A stretch of DNA of 64,000 bases. It comes from Nereocystis luetkeana (taxonomy: Eukaryota > Sar > Phaeophyceae > Laminariales > Laminariaceae). The DNA lies in assembly GCA_031213475.1 (NCBI GenBank), contig JARUPZ010000004.1, positions 3,497,501-3,561,500 on the forward strand. Direction: 5' to 3'. Within the stretch, counting starts at the first letter, position 1; every line of letters starts with the position of its first letter. The notes beneath the pieces were generated by a model. That model worked only from the letters and a program-made list of their open reading frames with translations, was not told where the DNA came from and made no database searches. This document shows positions 42,701-54,800 of the stretch, in pieces. A program made the position numbers and the translations under genes.

Positions 42701-45700
42701 CCGCCACCTGCTGTTGCCCAGCAGCAGTAACAGGCCAAACCAGCCCGTGAGGTGGCTCATCCGCGGTGTACTTGTGGTTACTCTGTAGTAGTACCTGTAG
42801 TTGCAAGTGTCGGAGCCTACGACGCATGATCGAGGATAGATGGGCAGAAGTTAGTTGGTGTGCGGGGGCATGTATGTATGTGTGTATCCCGACTCCCAAA
42901 CACACCCACCGATCAACAACCAACCGCCACCAGGCAAAACTGCGTGAAAAGGTGACACATCCGGAGTGTGCTCTTGGCTACCGCAGACTGTACTTACTTG
43001 TAATCGATGCATGTGTCGGAACCTACGATGCGTCATCGAGAATATATATATAGGCAGAGCTTGGGGTGCGGGTGTATGTATGTATGTATGCATGTACTGT
43101 ATGTATCCCTACTCCCGACTACGCCCACCACGACGATCAACAACCAACTGCTACCTGACATATCTGCGAGAGGTGGTATCATGGAGGATGAATAGGCAGA
43201 GCTTGGGGTGCGGGCGCATGTATGTATCCATGTACCCTGACTCCCGACCACGCCCACCACACGATCAACGACCAACTGCCACTGGACAAAACTACTATTA
43301 ATAGCAGCAGCAGGCGCCCAGCAGCAGTAGCAGGAAAAAACATGTGCGTAAAAGCACATCCGGGGTGTACTTTATGACTAGTTGCATATATCGAAGCCAA
43401 CGATGCAGCACCGAGGATGGATATTAGGCAGAGCTGGGGGCGCGGTCGCATGTACAGCATGAATCATTTAATAATGACATCCCGACTCCAAACGACACCG
43501 ACCACAACGAGGAACCACCGCCACCAGAAAAAAACTGCCGTACTCCTCTGCTGTTGCTCTGAGCAGCAGTGCAATTATCACAGCCAGTCGGGAGGACAGC
43601 AGTACGCATGTGCCTGCTGTCGCAACTGTTTGCTTGCACGACCACCACGCACCGCCGTCTCTGCTGTTGTTCGAGCTGTGCGGTTGGTATTTTGTATCGA
43701 CAAGCTCGTCACAGTTTCATTGGCGTATATGGTGGACCCAAAGGCTGCGGCACAGCAGCAGGATGCCCCCCGCAACCACTCCAGAGCACAGCAGTAGTAT
43801 TAATGGTAGCAGTATAGTTCCTGCGGTCGTCTTTTGCCTCGACACGACACACACCGCCTATATGTTGCTGTGCAAAAGTTGCTCGACCGGCATTGAGGCG
43901 GACAAAAATCGACCGAAACGCCTGAAAAACCTTTCAATTTTCTAAAGTTGTCCCTATCCCTCGGAGGTGAGCCCAGAAAACGGGGTCCCTATCCCTGACC
44001 TGTCCATAAAGAGTTTCCACTCCTTTTTTTTATTCGCGTGCCTGTCATGTTGATCTCTTCGATATCCTTGGGGTCAACATAGGCATACCTTTCGTTTACT
44101 CGAGCCATGACACCTGTCCGACCTGGAGACGTGGGAACGCCACCAACTATGGCGCACATCACGTCAATCTGTCTTTCGCTACGTATATACCTGAATGTGC
44201 TCAATTCAGGGGCGTAAGTGTCGGCATCTATCTGCTTTTGCGCGTGCAACCATCCTACCATACACTACATATTCCGCACGGTTCTGCCAGTATTTAATAC
44301 TGCAGTAGTACGGCATGTCTCTCTATGTTTGTACATATACTCATCAAGCTGTGCAGCTCCGCAAAATAATACCATATACTCTGTAGATTGTATACGTATC
44401 ATGAAAAAAAACAAGGCAAGCTGGTTGCATTTTGTTGTAGTTTCTTGTTATTCTTAGTAAACACTTATTGAATGCCTGCAACTCTGCTATTGTCGTTTGA
44501 TGGTTATAGTTCTCGTTTCGACATCAAATTGTAGTACGCCCTGTCCTCCGCTTGTGGTACCCCTTGGTGACCGTGAACAAGAACGGCCTGTCCGAAAGTT
44601 CCCGGGTTTACCGAGTAGTCGTTGAACCCGTTTGATTTCGTCTGAAAACACGGGTTACCCGCGACGGGTTCGGGTTTCACTCTCAGAATTATCCAAGTAC
44701 CCGTTTGTGACGGGTACTCGCCCGGGTACACCTCTACTAGAGATGCACCCCGGATGGTCGAAACCCGGGTACTCGGCGGGTACAACCCGGACGGGCAAAA
44801 CCCGTGACGGCTTCGGGCTTGACTTGAAACCCGCGGGTTTGGGGGTGACCAAAACCCGGGTACTCGGCGCCTTCGAGTATCCGGGTACAGTACCTGTGTA
44901 TTTGACATGTCCCGCGTTAATGTCTCAATATCTCTAAAAACCTTTCTAATCGGCACAAAACGTGGTCCCCAGGCCGAAGGGGTACCATCCATTTTTAGAG
45001 CCGAATACCTATGCCTTTTCTGTACGGTTTTCACAGAGGATTCCCACTGCTTATTTTTCATACGCGTGGCTGTTACGCTGATGTCTTCGGTGTCCTGGGG
45101 GTTTACTACCGATGTGTACTCGTAGACAGACGTTTCTTTTTCTCGCGCCATGACGCCTGCTCGCCATGGAGACCTGGGAACGCCACCTACTACAGTAGCT
45201 GTGGTGCACATAATGCTAATCTGTCTTTCGCTACCTGAATGCGCTCAGTTCAGGGGCATACATACTCGTAGGTGTGGGTATGCGCTTCTTCGTACGCAAC
45301 CATACACATGCCGCACGCCACTACTCGTATCATAAGGCGTTTCTCTCTACATGGGTACATGTTCTCATCACCCTGTGCAGCCGTACAAAAATACCACGTG
45401 CGTACGAGTACGTATATTTCAGGTATGTACAACATGCAACATTCACACAAACAAGAGGCAAACCGATTGCATTTTTTTCTACTGTAGTTTAAAAACAAAA
45501 AAAACTTGGGGCTCTGTTATGTTTGTTTGATGGTTAGAGTTCTCGTTTCGACAGCAAATCGTACGCATTATCGTGCGTTTGTGATACCCCTCGATGGCCG
45601 TAAACGAAAACGGGTCGTCCGAGTACCCGGGTTTACGAGTACTCGTTGAACCCGTTTGATTTCGTCTGAAAACCCCGGTTACCTCTGACGGGTACTCGCC

Positions 45701-48229
45701 AAGATACACCGCTACTCCCATCCAACCACAGGCCTTCAAAAAGGTCAATATTTGTCAGGCCCAGGAGGACACCATTTTCTTCATATTTTTCTGAACGAAC
45801 CGGTTCCAGGTACCCCAAGGCGCGTCTGTTAAAAAAATCTTCAAAGAACTGGCTGCGGAGGACGAGTGTCAAGTCATATTTAACGCCAAAAGTTTATACT
45901 TCCATTGAAACTATGTAAATTACAAGGCAACGCCTTAGTTTTTATTCACTTCAACTGAACAAAAATCCGAACGCCCACGCCGTTTTTATGAGATTGATCG
46001 TGATTGTTTGCATACATGTTTTATGAGCCCCTGCTAAGCCGTTGGTGCATGCTTGTTTGCTGTTTTCGCCGGTAAATTTGGATCTGCCAAAGTTCAAACA
46101 GCCCATAAAATACAAAATAAAAAAATCTGGCGAAAAACGAAATACATGTAATATGATTCAAGAATATAAGGTTGGCAGGGGTTCATGGCACACGTGTCAA
46201 TTTTAAGGGTCTATCTCCAGAACACAGTGTGGGCATTGGATGCGTACGAAGTTTCGGGGTATATGCTTGAACCAGCTCGTACTTGTACCAGCGTGCTGGT
46301 ACACGTCAAACTATTGTGGATACTACCCTGGTACTCAGATACTCAGATATGATATGTGTACGACCTGAACTAAACCTCGCGTTATCTCTACTGTCATGGG
46401 TATCCTTGTAGCTACCTGCGATCACCTCATATCATGTCACCTTGTACTGGACCCATGACTACTGTTGACAACTTTTTGTTTATGGGTCCCTGAAAAATTT
46501 GCCGTGTCGGCAAGTGTAGTAGGGCTATCGCCGACGGTATGTTGAGTCTCTCAACCTTCGCAGGGCAAACCCAGTAGGCTGTTCGAGGCTCGAGACTGCG
46601 TCCAGTATACGAACAGGCCTTTTATTCGAATAGTTGCAGGTAGCTAACATCCTGATTTTGATGTTTTCTTTTCTCTTTTCCATTGCTGTCCAGGCCATCG
46701 ATTTTGAGTAGCTTCCATGTCGCGGCCAATCAGGTGGTGGAGCTGGCGGATGAAGTCGATCCTGTTCTAAGCTTTTTCAGCTATCAGCCGTTGAGAGCAA
46801 CGGCCAAACCTGGCGACAGTAAGTACCCATCACGGCACTATCAAGCACTTGATTACGCTTAGGAAAAATAGTTATTTGGCTTACAGTATATGTGTCCCAT
46901 TGTACTACCTGGAACAGGTACACCACTACTGTCACGAGATATGTAACGATCGGCTACCTAGCACTACGAGACTGCGAGTATTACATACCATACATTACTT
47001 TTTGCATTTTCACATCGGGCGAGGAGAAATCTTCGCGCATGCATGGTTGTCGTCCGGAAGTGTGCTGCTGTGGACGTCGTTTTTTTGTTTTTTCAAACCT
47101 TTTTATTCTGGAATTTCCCTGCCGTCTTTTCTGGGCGCTGCTTCTGCGCTGGTTGGTATTAATATCAAAACGTTCTCTATTATCTGTTACCTGGTTTCAA
47201 ATAGTAGCTACTGCTGTAGTACGTATTATCTGTGGCTGTAGGATGGATAATATGGTGTCGATAGGGGACGGCACATAATTCTCGCCGACAATAGTTCGAT
47301 CAAATCTTCCAACCACATCCAGTCAGAAAATTCCGAGTTTTTTTTCTCAACCGATTTAAGATATGTATAGGGTTGCCTGAAAGAGAAAAAGTGACATCAT
47401 CATGCAAGGCCACATTTTTAGCTTTCCGTAGAAATTTGGTGTTTGTGGAGGCGTTTTGGAAATCGATTATTGCAGGGGACGTGATAATGAGTAGCTAAGA
47501 TAGCCTAAGTGCCTCTGGAGGGCGGTGTCACGAAAGAGATGCTACGCTCGTGGCAGGCGTTGTTACTCCGTGGTACCGGAGAGATATAGCATCGCAGTTG
47601 AGACAACGTGCCCATTGTGGAATTGATCGACTTTAGTTTAATAACTCCTCGGAAAAACGAGCGGGGTTATCAGAGTTCAGGTAAGCGTGATTCATTCAAC
47701 CCTGAGAGGTTTCCAGGAGGAGTATATGGGGAGACATAACGGGGCCCCTGGCCGCGGTTTCAGATGTAGGCTGTTCGCCACATGCGATTTTTGCACCGTA
47801 GAGAACGTTTCTACGTTCGATGAAATAATCCAGATTTTTTTAGCCATAACAAATGGGATTTTTCATTTTACCGAACAGTGCAGTCACGACCCTGGATGAC
47901 GACACCGGTCGTTCGGCCAGGGGACTTTTGACCAATCAGTATTTTTTTCAGGTTACCAACATGAAATAAGTGTCAACGTCTCGTCGGCGTTCGTTCCCTC
48001 TGTTGCCCATCCGGCAGTCCCGATGTTCCTGAGCACGAAGCTGATGCCAAGAAGTGACGACGAAACTATCGAGAAACGCGAAGAATCCGAGGATGCGCAC
48101 GGAAGTAGAAGCCATGTTGAAGCCGTGGAGCGCTTCAACGAGTCCGTCGACGATATTAGCTCATCTTATCAAGCGGCGGCAGATGATGTCATCGCCAAGT
48201 TAATGTCTTCCTCGGGTAGCTCTCGGTAG
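39741..48229 (+). CDS. Unrecognised protein, last four exons
   Basis: Exons 39741-39940, 40292-40416, 46694-46818 and 47952-48229 join with matching phases (0, 2, 1) to an open C-terminal part of about 242 residues ending in a stop. The sequence runs NPVGLGDPITLLNEICEQF, FKSREAPVYLVHAVAKHIT, then RKTTAEYLKGELLRG, WPSILSSFHVAANQVVELAD, and a Ser/Glu-rich tail ending LMSSSGSSR. It looks helical and soluble, without membrane segments. The join across the 6.3-kb intron rests on the split Trp codon (TG|G) and the flanking donor GTGAGT and acceptor TGTCCAG. The 5' end is unknown; sequence just left of 39741 is a repeat that also occurs at 37570-37650. I cannot name the family. Confidence 0.65.
41464..42323. 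mobile_element. Non-autonomous TIR element, TAGGGCCGGTCCTAACGG family
   Basis: TAGGGCCGGTCCTAACGGGG at the left and its inverse CCCCGTTAGGACCGGCCC at the right, each followed inwards by many AAAAAACG/CGTTTTTT words. 0.86 kb, with no transposase motif. The termini look hAT-like (TAGGG), but no clear 8-bp duplication is present. It lies in the long intron of the unrecognised gene. Confidence 0.8.
42514..43320. repeat. Degenerate tandem array of about 205-bp units
   Basis: Four or so units, starting near 42514, 42720, 42930 and 43150, each with CAGCAG/GGCAAAAC, GTGAGGTGGCACA(T/C)CC, TATCGGAGCCT(A/G)CGATG, GAGCTTGGGGTGCGGG and CACCACGACGA(C/T)CAAC. The array runs directly into repeat R2. Divergence between units is substantial, so it is old. 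Confidence 0.7.
43307..43905. repeat. Dispersed repeat R2, copy 2
   Basis: Matches 25690-26335 as described there. Because it continues the 205-bp array, the copy at 25.7 kb was probably seeded from such an array or the reverse. Confidence 0.75.
44030..45720. repeat. Tandem pair of about 1.03-kb repeat units with coding-like content
   Basis: Unit 1 is about 44030-44700 and unit 2 about 45060-45720, colinear at an offset of about 1.03 kb. The minus strand of both reads related peptides: GGVPTSPGRTGVMARVNERY in unit 1 and GGVPRSPWRAGVMAREKETS in unit 2, followed by DPKDIEEIN and NPQDTEDIS. The conservation of a reading frame suggests a mobile-element protein. Each unit ends in GGGTACCCG-type words (44570-44890, 45630-45700). 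A related fragment lies at 41360-41446. Confidence 0.65.
45900..46693. other. 3' part of the long intron
   Basis: Unique AT-rich DNA without a coding signal, apart from a perfect-arm palindrome GTACCAGCGTGCTGGTAC near 46290. Confidence 0.4.
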
Positions 48230-48521
48230 CATGGCTTATCCCGTTACCGATGGTGCATACCTTTATTTGACTTTTACGGAAGTGAGTGCTGGCTCAGACC
48301 AGAAACGTGGATTCGCCTGTCAGTGCAGGTTTCCGGTAGAAAAAACGAAATCTATGCCGCACGCGGAAAGCCGACGATGTACTGAATAACGCTGCAGTAC
48401 CGGGTACGGGAAACGGTTTACAAACGGTCAAAACGATTCTTGAATTCCTTACGCTCGAGGTGGGTGAAGTGAGGTGACATACTGCCACGTTTTTTATATA
48501 TATATGTACTCGTAGTCGGTC
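48230..48521. other. Gap between convergent genes
   Basis: 292 bp between the stop of the unrecognised plus-strand gene and the stop of the Sfi1-like minus-strand gene. It contains 3' untranslated DNA and a short TATATATA run. No other feature. Confidence 0.4.
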
Positions 48522-51462
48522 TCATTGCTGTGTGAGCCACACGTTCACTTGTTGCCATACCTGCTGCCGCTCCTCGGCCAACAGACTTCTTGTCCGTGTG
48601 ACTTGCACCGAAGTCCTCCAAGTACGGAAAAACCTTTTTACCACAACACGCACCCCCATTTTCACAACTTGTCGTTGAACAGCACGACAGCGACGTTTCT
48701 GTGTGTTCCCAGCAGTGATCCATTTGTGCCAGTGGTACGATAACGCCGCAAGGTGTACTTGACCTCTGACCCTGCTGCTCACGATCGTCAAGTATCGCTG
48801 GTGGTAACGCCATATTTTCCACGCCTCTTTTTGCTGATTGAGATTCGCCCTTTCCACTATCCTCCGGACCTGGCAAGGAGGGGTTGTTGATGGACGACGC
48901 TAATGAATTGCTGTGTGATAAGCACCGCAACGCCTGGTACATCTTGTATGCCGTGGCATCAATAAATACCTGGTAACTGGTTCGTCGATTGATCGTCATC
49001 AAGGTGGCAAAAGGGCGACTCATTTTGCGCGTCTTAACTCCCTCCAGAGAGCATGGGAACGAGCGGAACGGAACGAGAGACTGCTCGTGGTCATTCGTTC
49101 CGTTACTGTCAAAAAACGTGTTTGGGTCCATGCAAAATCCTGGGTCTCGCCAAATGAATCAGTACGAACGATATATTTAGCACATGCCACGGTAAGTTGG
49201 TGTCCACGTCCATCTTCGGTGGTGTCCATCTACCTCAAATAATTTGCATCTATTCCCGTTCGGTCCTCCGAAAGAAGAAAAAGGGGTGCAACACTTCTTC
49301 CTCTTCCTATATATATACCCTGGTACAGTGTTTCTCGGGCTGCACTGAATCAAAATCGTTTTCCACCACCAATCAGCATCAATTCATGTGGCAAATAATA
49401 TTCCGTTCGGTTCGTTCCAATCAATGCTCTTTGGCGGGGGGTTAAGACACACCCTCTTCATCCACGTCGTGACGGCCAATTTTTTTATTTTTTCGAAGGT
49501 CATGTCACAAACCCGTATGACACCCAAAGTCGACCAGGATTTCCCGCCAATCACAATTTTCCATTCTAAAGTGACCAATAGGAAAGTGCGGGCACCGAAT
49601 GGACACCAAATAACATGGTGCCCGCTGTTCTCCTATGATCATTTTTTAACCCCTTCAGTACCAGCCGGTCGCCCCGGTGGTTCAAGTGGTTAACATTGAA
49701 TTCTACTTGTGTTTGAGTCCTGGGTTCGAGCCCCAGGTGGATCGGACATTTGACTTTATTTGCAAAAAATAAAAAAATAAAAAATTTAGGATTCAATTGT
49801 TGAGAGCGCCTTTCAGCGTGGGCAGGCACAATTCGATGCGGGTCGACGAGGGAAGAAAATGCTGAAATCTTCTCGCGATAAATATGAAGGCACGTACCGT
49901 AGCGGGAAGGGGGTAGAAGAGCCTGCTATGTGACCCCGGATCCGAGTTACGAGTTGGAAGGAGAGAGAGAAGACGATGTGCGAAGATAATGGGATGAGCA
50001 AAAAAAAAAAAAAAAAAAAAAAAGTACCGCAGTCACGATTTGGGGACAAACCAGTCTAATTCCAAGTGCGTTGCCCCCAAAACGGGACTGGGGTCCTACA
50101 AGGGTCAAGGATGTCTTTTGCGGAAACGCGACCCCATGAGGTTGGGGCAACCATGACCTAAAACAATGGAAGCCTAATATCAATGGTACTAGATAGAGTT
50201 TATTTCGTGCGCGGCATCATTGTTGCACACGCTCCCACGCTTCCAAATTATGCTTGATGAGTTATATTGTGTGCCAAATCACAGATGACCTTCATTGCAA
50301 TTGGTGATGATTGGCGATTGATACCCAGTCACTTGTACCTCCTGCACAAAAATCAAATCAAAAGCGATGACTTTCGACTTTTGAACAAAGGTGAGGACGA
50401 GATCGTTTGGTTCTGTCATCAAAATAGAGAGCGCTTCCCGCTATCCTGCTCCTAGTTTCGGGTCCGGTGAAAAGTGTGTAAAAATACCTGATTCATCTTA
50501 GTCGACCGTGCTCGTACTATCGCCAATTTCCACAGACCCCACACGTTGTACATGAGGCAGTACTGGTAATGCCGTTGAGCCTTTATACCCTGGAGCTGTG
50601 CATTTTTAACTTGTTTGGCCCATGGTATCCATCCGTTGTACAGCATAGTTGATTTCAAACTATGTTGTTGTGCAGCAGCTAGTTTCTGGCGTATCGTCTC
50701 TCGCGCTTCGAAAAGAGACTTCGCTCGCTGCCTTCGAGCGTCCTCCCGCTCTCGCGCGAGTCGGTGCGCCTTCGCAACCTCCGCTAGGTCACGATCCTCT
50801 CGAAGGCGTTCCTGCTGAATTCGTTCATGCTTCCGCCTAGCCAGAATGCGCAGACACTTTTCCTTTCGTGTATTGGTCAACTGGTCTTCGGTTGATAATG
50901 ATAATGATGATGATGATAATGACGGTGGTGACCCCTTCTTCGTATTCCTCTGTGCACTCCCGGAGAGCTGCTTCGAAGGCGCAAGAGGGGGTCCGAGCGA
51001 ACGGGTTGCCTGTGGATATTGCTTATAATACTAAAATATATATAATCTGTGTTGCAGTTTAAAAACGGAATCTACAGTTATTTAAAAACAGAAACGTGTT
51101 GATGTTGATTGGTGTTGTTGGCGTCCTTCCGTGCGTCAACCTCTGGAGTGTTTCGACCCCGGTTTTCGGCGTGAGTCGGCGGGGTGGTCTGGGTATAAAT
51201 TACAGTACAAGAAGATCGAACCGGTCTGAGGCTTAATCTATGGCTCTGCAAAATCTATCGCTCACGAGTGGGCCCATGGCGCACGCCGGCTGTGGACGAG
51301 AGCAGGGCACTATAATCTACGACACGAAATCCAAGGGCAGTTTGGGCTCACATAAACAGCATCCAAGAAGCGCTTGACCTCCAGCTGGCGAAGTCGTTGC
51401 TCTTTTCGCATCAGACAGTCTGTGTTGGGTTCCTCGCCGTTGGGAACAAGTTTATCGTCCAT
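48522..51462 (-). CDS. Sfi1-like Trp-repeat coiled-coil protein
   Basis: Three exons on the minus strand (51462-51352, 51009-50488, 48869-48522) join in phase 0 to 326 residues. The N-terminus begins MDDKLVPNGEEP and a Ser-rich spacer follows, encoded by a GAT/AAT simple repeat. Then comes a charged coiled coil (about 85-150) and five Trp motifs: GWIPW, VWGLWK, AWKIWR, HWHKWI and FFRTWR. Their second Trp residues sit at 167, 197, 231, 261 and 295, regularly 30 and 34 apart. This L-x3-W/F-x2-W-K/R pattern is that of Sfi1-type centrin-binding repeats in centrosomes and basal bodies. Intron 2 (1.6 kb) holds repeats, a SINE and a MITE. It is much shorter than yeast or human Sfi1, so it may be a distinct member of the repeat family. 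Confidence 0.72.
49118..49446. repeat. Dispersed repeat, copy 2 (first copy at 4.2 kb)
   Basis: See the block at 4205-4570. This copy lies in intron 2 of the Sfi1-like gene. Just upstream (about 49050-49110) are GGAACGGAACGAG words in both orientations. Confidence 0.6.
49666..50023 (+). mobile_element. tRNA-derived SINE, best-preserved copy
   Basis: The head GTCGCCCCGGTGGTTCAAGT contains an A box; the B box GGGTTCGAGCCCC lies in a perfect 5-bp T-arm (49720-49736). The body has TCGACGAGGGAAGAAAATGC, TTCTCGCGATAAATATG and GACCCCGGATCCGAG. The 3' end is a run of 24 A (50000-50023). The acceptor stem does not pair, so it is not a tRNA gene. A long, uninterrupted A tail argues that this insertion is fairly young. 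Confidence 0.85.
50024..50107. mobile_element. MITE family 2, copy abutting the SINE tail
   Basis: ACCGCAGTCACGATTTGGGG at the left and CCCCCAAAACGGGACTGGGG at the right form an imperfect inverted repeat around about 25 bp. It is related to 53123-53217. Confidence 0.6.
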
Positions 51463-51857
51463 GAGGCTCTATGAGTCCACAATCTGTGTATATATGGATG
51501 CAATATCTTGCGGGTATAGTATACTGCACCACATACGAGTACAGCAGTACTACTGACTACCAGGTATACGGTTATGTGCGAGTTGAAGATATGGTACAAG
51601 GAAGAAGCACTTCTGATCAAACGGTAAATAAACCTGACGTACGTGGTACCGATCCTTTCCCATCTCCCGGATCGCATGCCCACCCAAGGTGTTAAAACTC
51701 CATCCTGAAATATTTTCGTGCAGTAGAGCAGAGTAGTCCAGTATATAGTCACGAGACGAGACTAAGTCGCTCATGGTACTCCTGTAGACGCGAGACGAGA
51801 ACGATTCGCGTAGAGAACGAGGCAAGCATAGGTTTGAGGTGGTTGGCCTAGACCACA
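51463..51857. promoter_or_regulatory. Shared intergenic region of the divergent Sfi1-like and ELMO genes
   Basis: The two start codons are 395 bp apart and face away from each other, so both promoters must lie here unless further 5' exons exist. The region contains TACCAGGTATAC (about 51560) and no obvious TATA box. Confidence 0.5.
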
Positions 51858-54800
51858 ATGTCACTCATTAAGAAGGGCAGAAGATCATGTCGTGCACTGG
51901 CCAGAGCCTTGGCTCGTGTCTGGAAGTTTTTGCTCAGGCATCTCACCCGGCAAGGAGAACTAGAGAGGGCCCTCCGCAGGTCCCTTGCTGATGGGCGAGG
52001 TGGCCATTCCCCTGCCCTCGTCAAGGCCATCGCAAGATCTCTCGCGCGGAGCTCTCAACTCGCGGATATCAAGGCTGCTGTGTTTGGTAGACGACCATTC
52101 GAAGCAAAGGTCGCTTCGGCGAAGATAATCGCTGAGAAGGGCATTCGGGACGAGAAAGTCGGCGCGACCCTGACATGGTCTTTGCAAGTGAGCGTATTAA
52201 TAGAACCAATATCAACCATTTGCTGCTTGCCACACGCCGCACCATCTCTGGATCTCCAGTGCCAAGCTCCCGCCGTTTGTGAGGAGCAATTAATTGTGTG
52301 TTGAGCATTATCGAGGCGTCAACCCAAACCCACGACGCCCTCCCGACGAGTAAAAGTGTTCCCGCCGGTGACAACACGGGGTCCCCGTACGTTCCCGTGG
52401 TCGGCCGATCCCGTCACTTGGAACTATTGTGAACTCGGTGTACCAGGCTAAAAGTCGAAATGAATTCAATCTTCAAGTTTCAGTATGTTTCGCACCTTGT
52501 ACCCAGTGTTTGCGTTATTTTCCTGGCGCAATGATGGAAGTGGAAGACTTTTATTTGTGTTTTACGTGCTGTTCTGTTTCTACGATATACTGGTACATGA
52601 GAGGACGAGAGGGCAAGCAAGTTGATTTATGATCGCGGTCGGTCGTGATGCTACTATTAGGTACTGGCGATGGTCAACGCTGTTCACGAGCGAATCGGAG
52701 AGCTTCAACGGCAGAGTTACGACCCAGCGGAGCCGGCTCACGTTGAGCTGTTGGAGACGCTGTGGGACTCTCTGAAACCGGGAATGCGTCGGACGGATTG
52801 GGGAGAACTCGGATTTCAAAATGGGGAGCGGCCACAATCAGATTTTCGAGGAATGGGAATGCTTGGTGAGTGAGTGTGACGCTTGTTGCCTCGTGCCGTG
52901 TCTTTGCGAACAGTTACCGTACGTATTCTGTGTACGTACATCTACACCACTCCCATACTCTTGTGCCCTCCCCGTTTATACTCCACTACTCCACTACCAC
53001 CGTAGACTGGACAAACATCCAACGGCTACTCGTAAGTTTGTGAAATCATTATTAGCTTCTCCCGCCAAACCGGACTCCAGGTACGATTCTATACTCGCAC
53101 CTGGTTATTATATGATTCGAAGTAACCCTTTTATGACCGCAGTCCCGGTTGGGGGACAAATTACTTAGAATTTGAATAGTTTGTCCGCAGAACAGGACTG
53201 CGGTCCTAAAGGGGTTACTCGTAATATTAATATTAATAGGAGTCATCACGAGTAATCCAGATATGACAAGACAGGACGTAGTTGTGTACCGGTATGCTCC
53301 TGCTTCCCCTGCTTGACAGGATTCAAAATATTAAAATAATAACGTCTGATGTTGGCCGTCCACCCACGTACCAGGTACATGATTGGATGTACTCGTACGT
53401 ATGATATGTTGGAGGCCTGTTTTGTCCTGCGAAATTGTGAGTTACTGACTGTGAGAACAACAAAACAACAACAGGCCATCCACCGGTATCATGTACATGT
53501 CAATACATCGGTGAAACGATACGAGTACTCCTCCTATTATAATAGAATTATTACTATTGGTAGTGATGTACCAGTTACGTCATAGGATGTACGTACGTAC
53601 GTACGTACGCACTGCTGTAAGTAGGTGAACTTCGTGACATGGATGTGCGAAGGACTCGTCGCGTCGCTCCTTGTGTTTTCTGTGAAATTCGTCTGTGCAT
53701 GTGTGGTCTGGAGGTCGTATCACCAGAAACGAGGTATCATATGTATGTGATTGTTACCATGGTATATCATACCTGGTGCCTGGTACCAGGGTATGTGACA
53801 CGCGCGAGCGTGAGTTAGCTATATTCGAGGAAAATCGACGAGCAGTGGGAATGCTGAATGAACCCTATGCGCGACAAGAAAATAAAGGCACGTACCGGGG
53901 GGAGAAGGGTGGACAGACACCTGTGACCACGGCTTTTCCAGAAGCTCCTAGAGGGGAAAACCTCCTTCGAGTAAGGCTGGAAAGTAAAAGTGATGTTGAA
54001 ATAAAAAATAAAAAATATGTACGAGTTCGACACTTTTTTGGTCTTTACAAAGCAGTATTAACACTTTTTTTACTACCAGGTAGGTAGTTTCATTCTCTTC
54101 ACATAAAGTGACAAAAAAAAGCACACTAATAAAAATAGTATTAATGCTCGTACGTACAAACCATGCCATGCAGGCATGCAGGGCCTTGCAGGCTTGCAGG
54201 CTCAAAAATATGTGCCGCGGGCAAAAGTTAGGTGTCGAAGCACAAACAGGTACGCCACTTGCTGATTGCTATGATATGTAAATACTGTAATACACACTCT
54301 CGTTGTACGTAATACTCGTACGATACGATAATTGTACCAGGTATACACGTACGTACCAGATATCTACCTGGTACCTGGTACATTTTATGAGCATGTTGGC
54401 ATACGCACTCGTAGCCCTTGCTAAATATAAATACTCCGAAATGAGTGCAAAGTATTACGTCCGACGTATATACCGTAGTCATAGTTCTTTATTATTTCTA
54501 GTATTAATGCGTACCGTAACAGGCAGTATTTTACAATACTTTCGCCTGACAACGAAACAGCAGTAGTGAGCGGAAATCTCGAAACCTCAACATCCGCTCT
54601 TCTTGTGCCCTTTGTCGGGGAACGGGGGACTTGTTTTTGTCCGGGGAACGGGGGAACTCGTCTTTTGTCGAGGAACGGAGAACTCGTTTTAGTGTCGTAG
54701 AGCCGCGATTACTATTAATAGTGTGATACAATACTGTCATCTTCTCTGTGAATCGTGTAGGATACGTTTGTTTCCGCTTTCCGCTCTCCGCCCGACTGGT

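Noticed and set aside
45633..45900. Exon of a gene in the long intron, on either strand
   Set aside because: The minus frame reads FFEDFFNRRALGYLEPV and the plus frame VKKIFKELAAEDECQV; both look plausible, they exclude each other, and neither has an in-phase partner.
48418..49131. Minus-strand 237-codon gene
   Set aside because: Overlaps the well-supported Sfi1-like exon in another frame and spans its intron; composition is not protein-like.
49666..49740. A tRNA gene on the plus strand
   Set aside because: The T-arm is perfect, but acceptor-stem pairing is absent and the sequence continues into a SINE body with a poly(A) tail.
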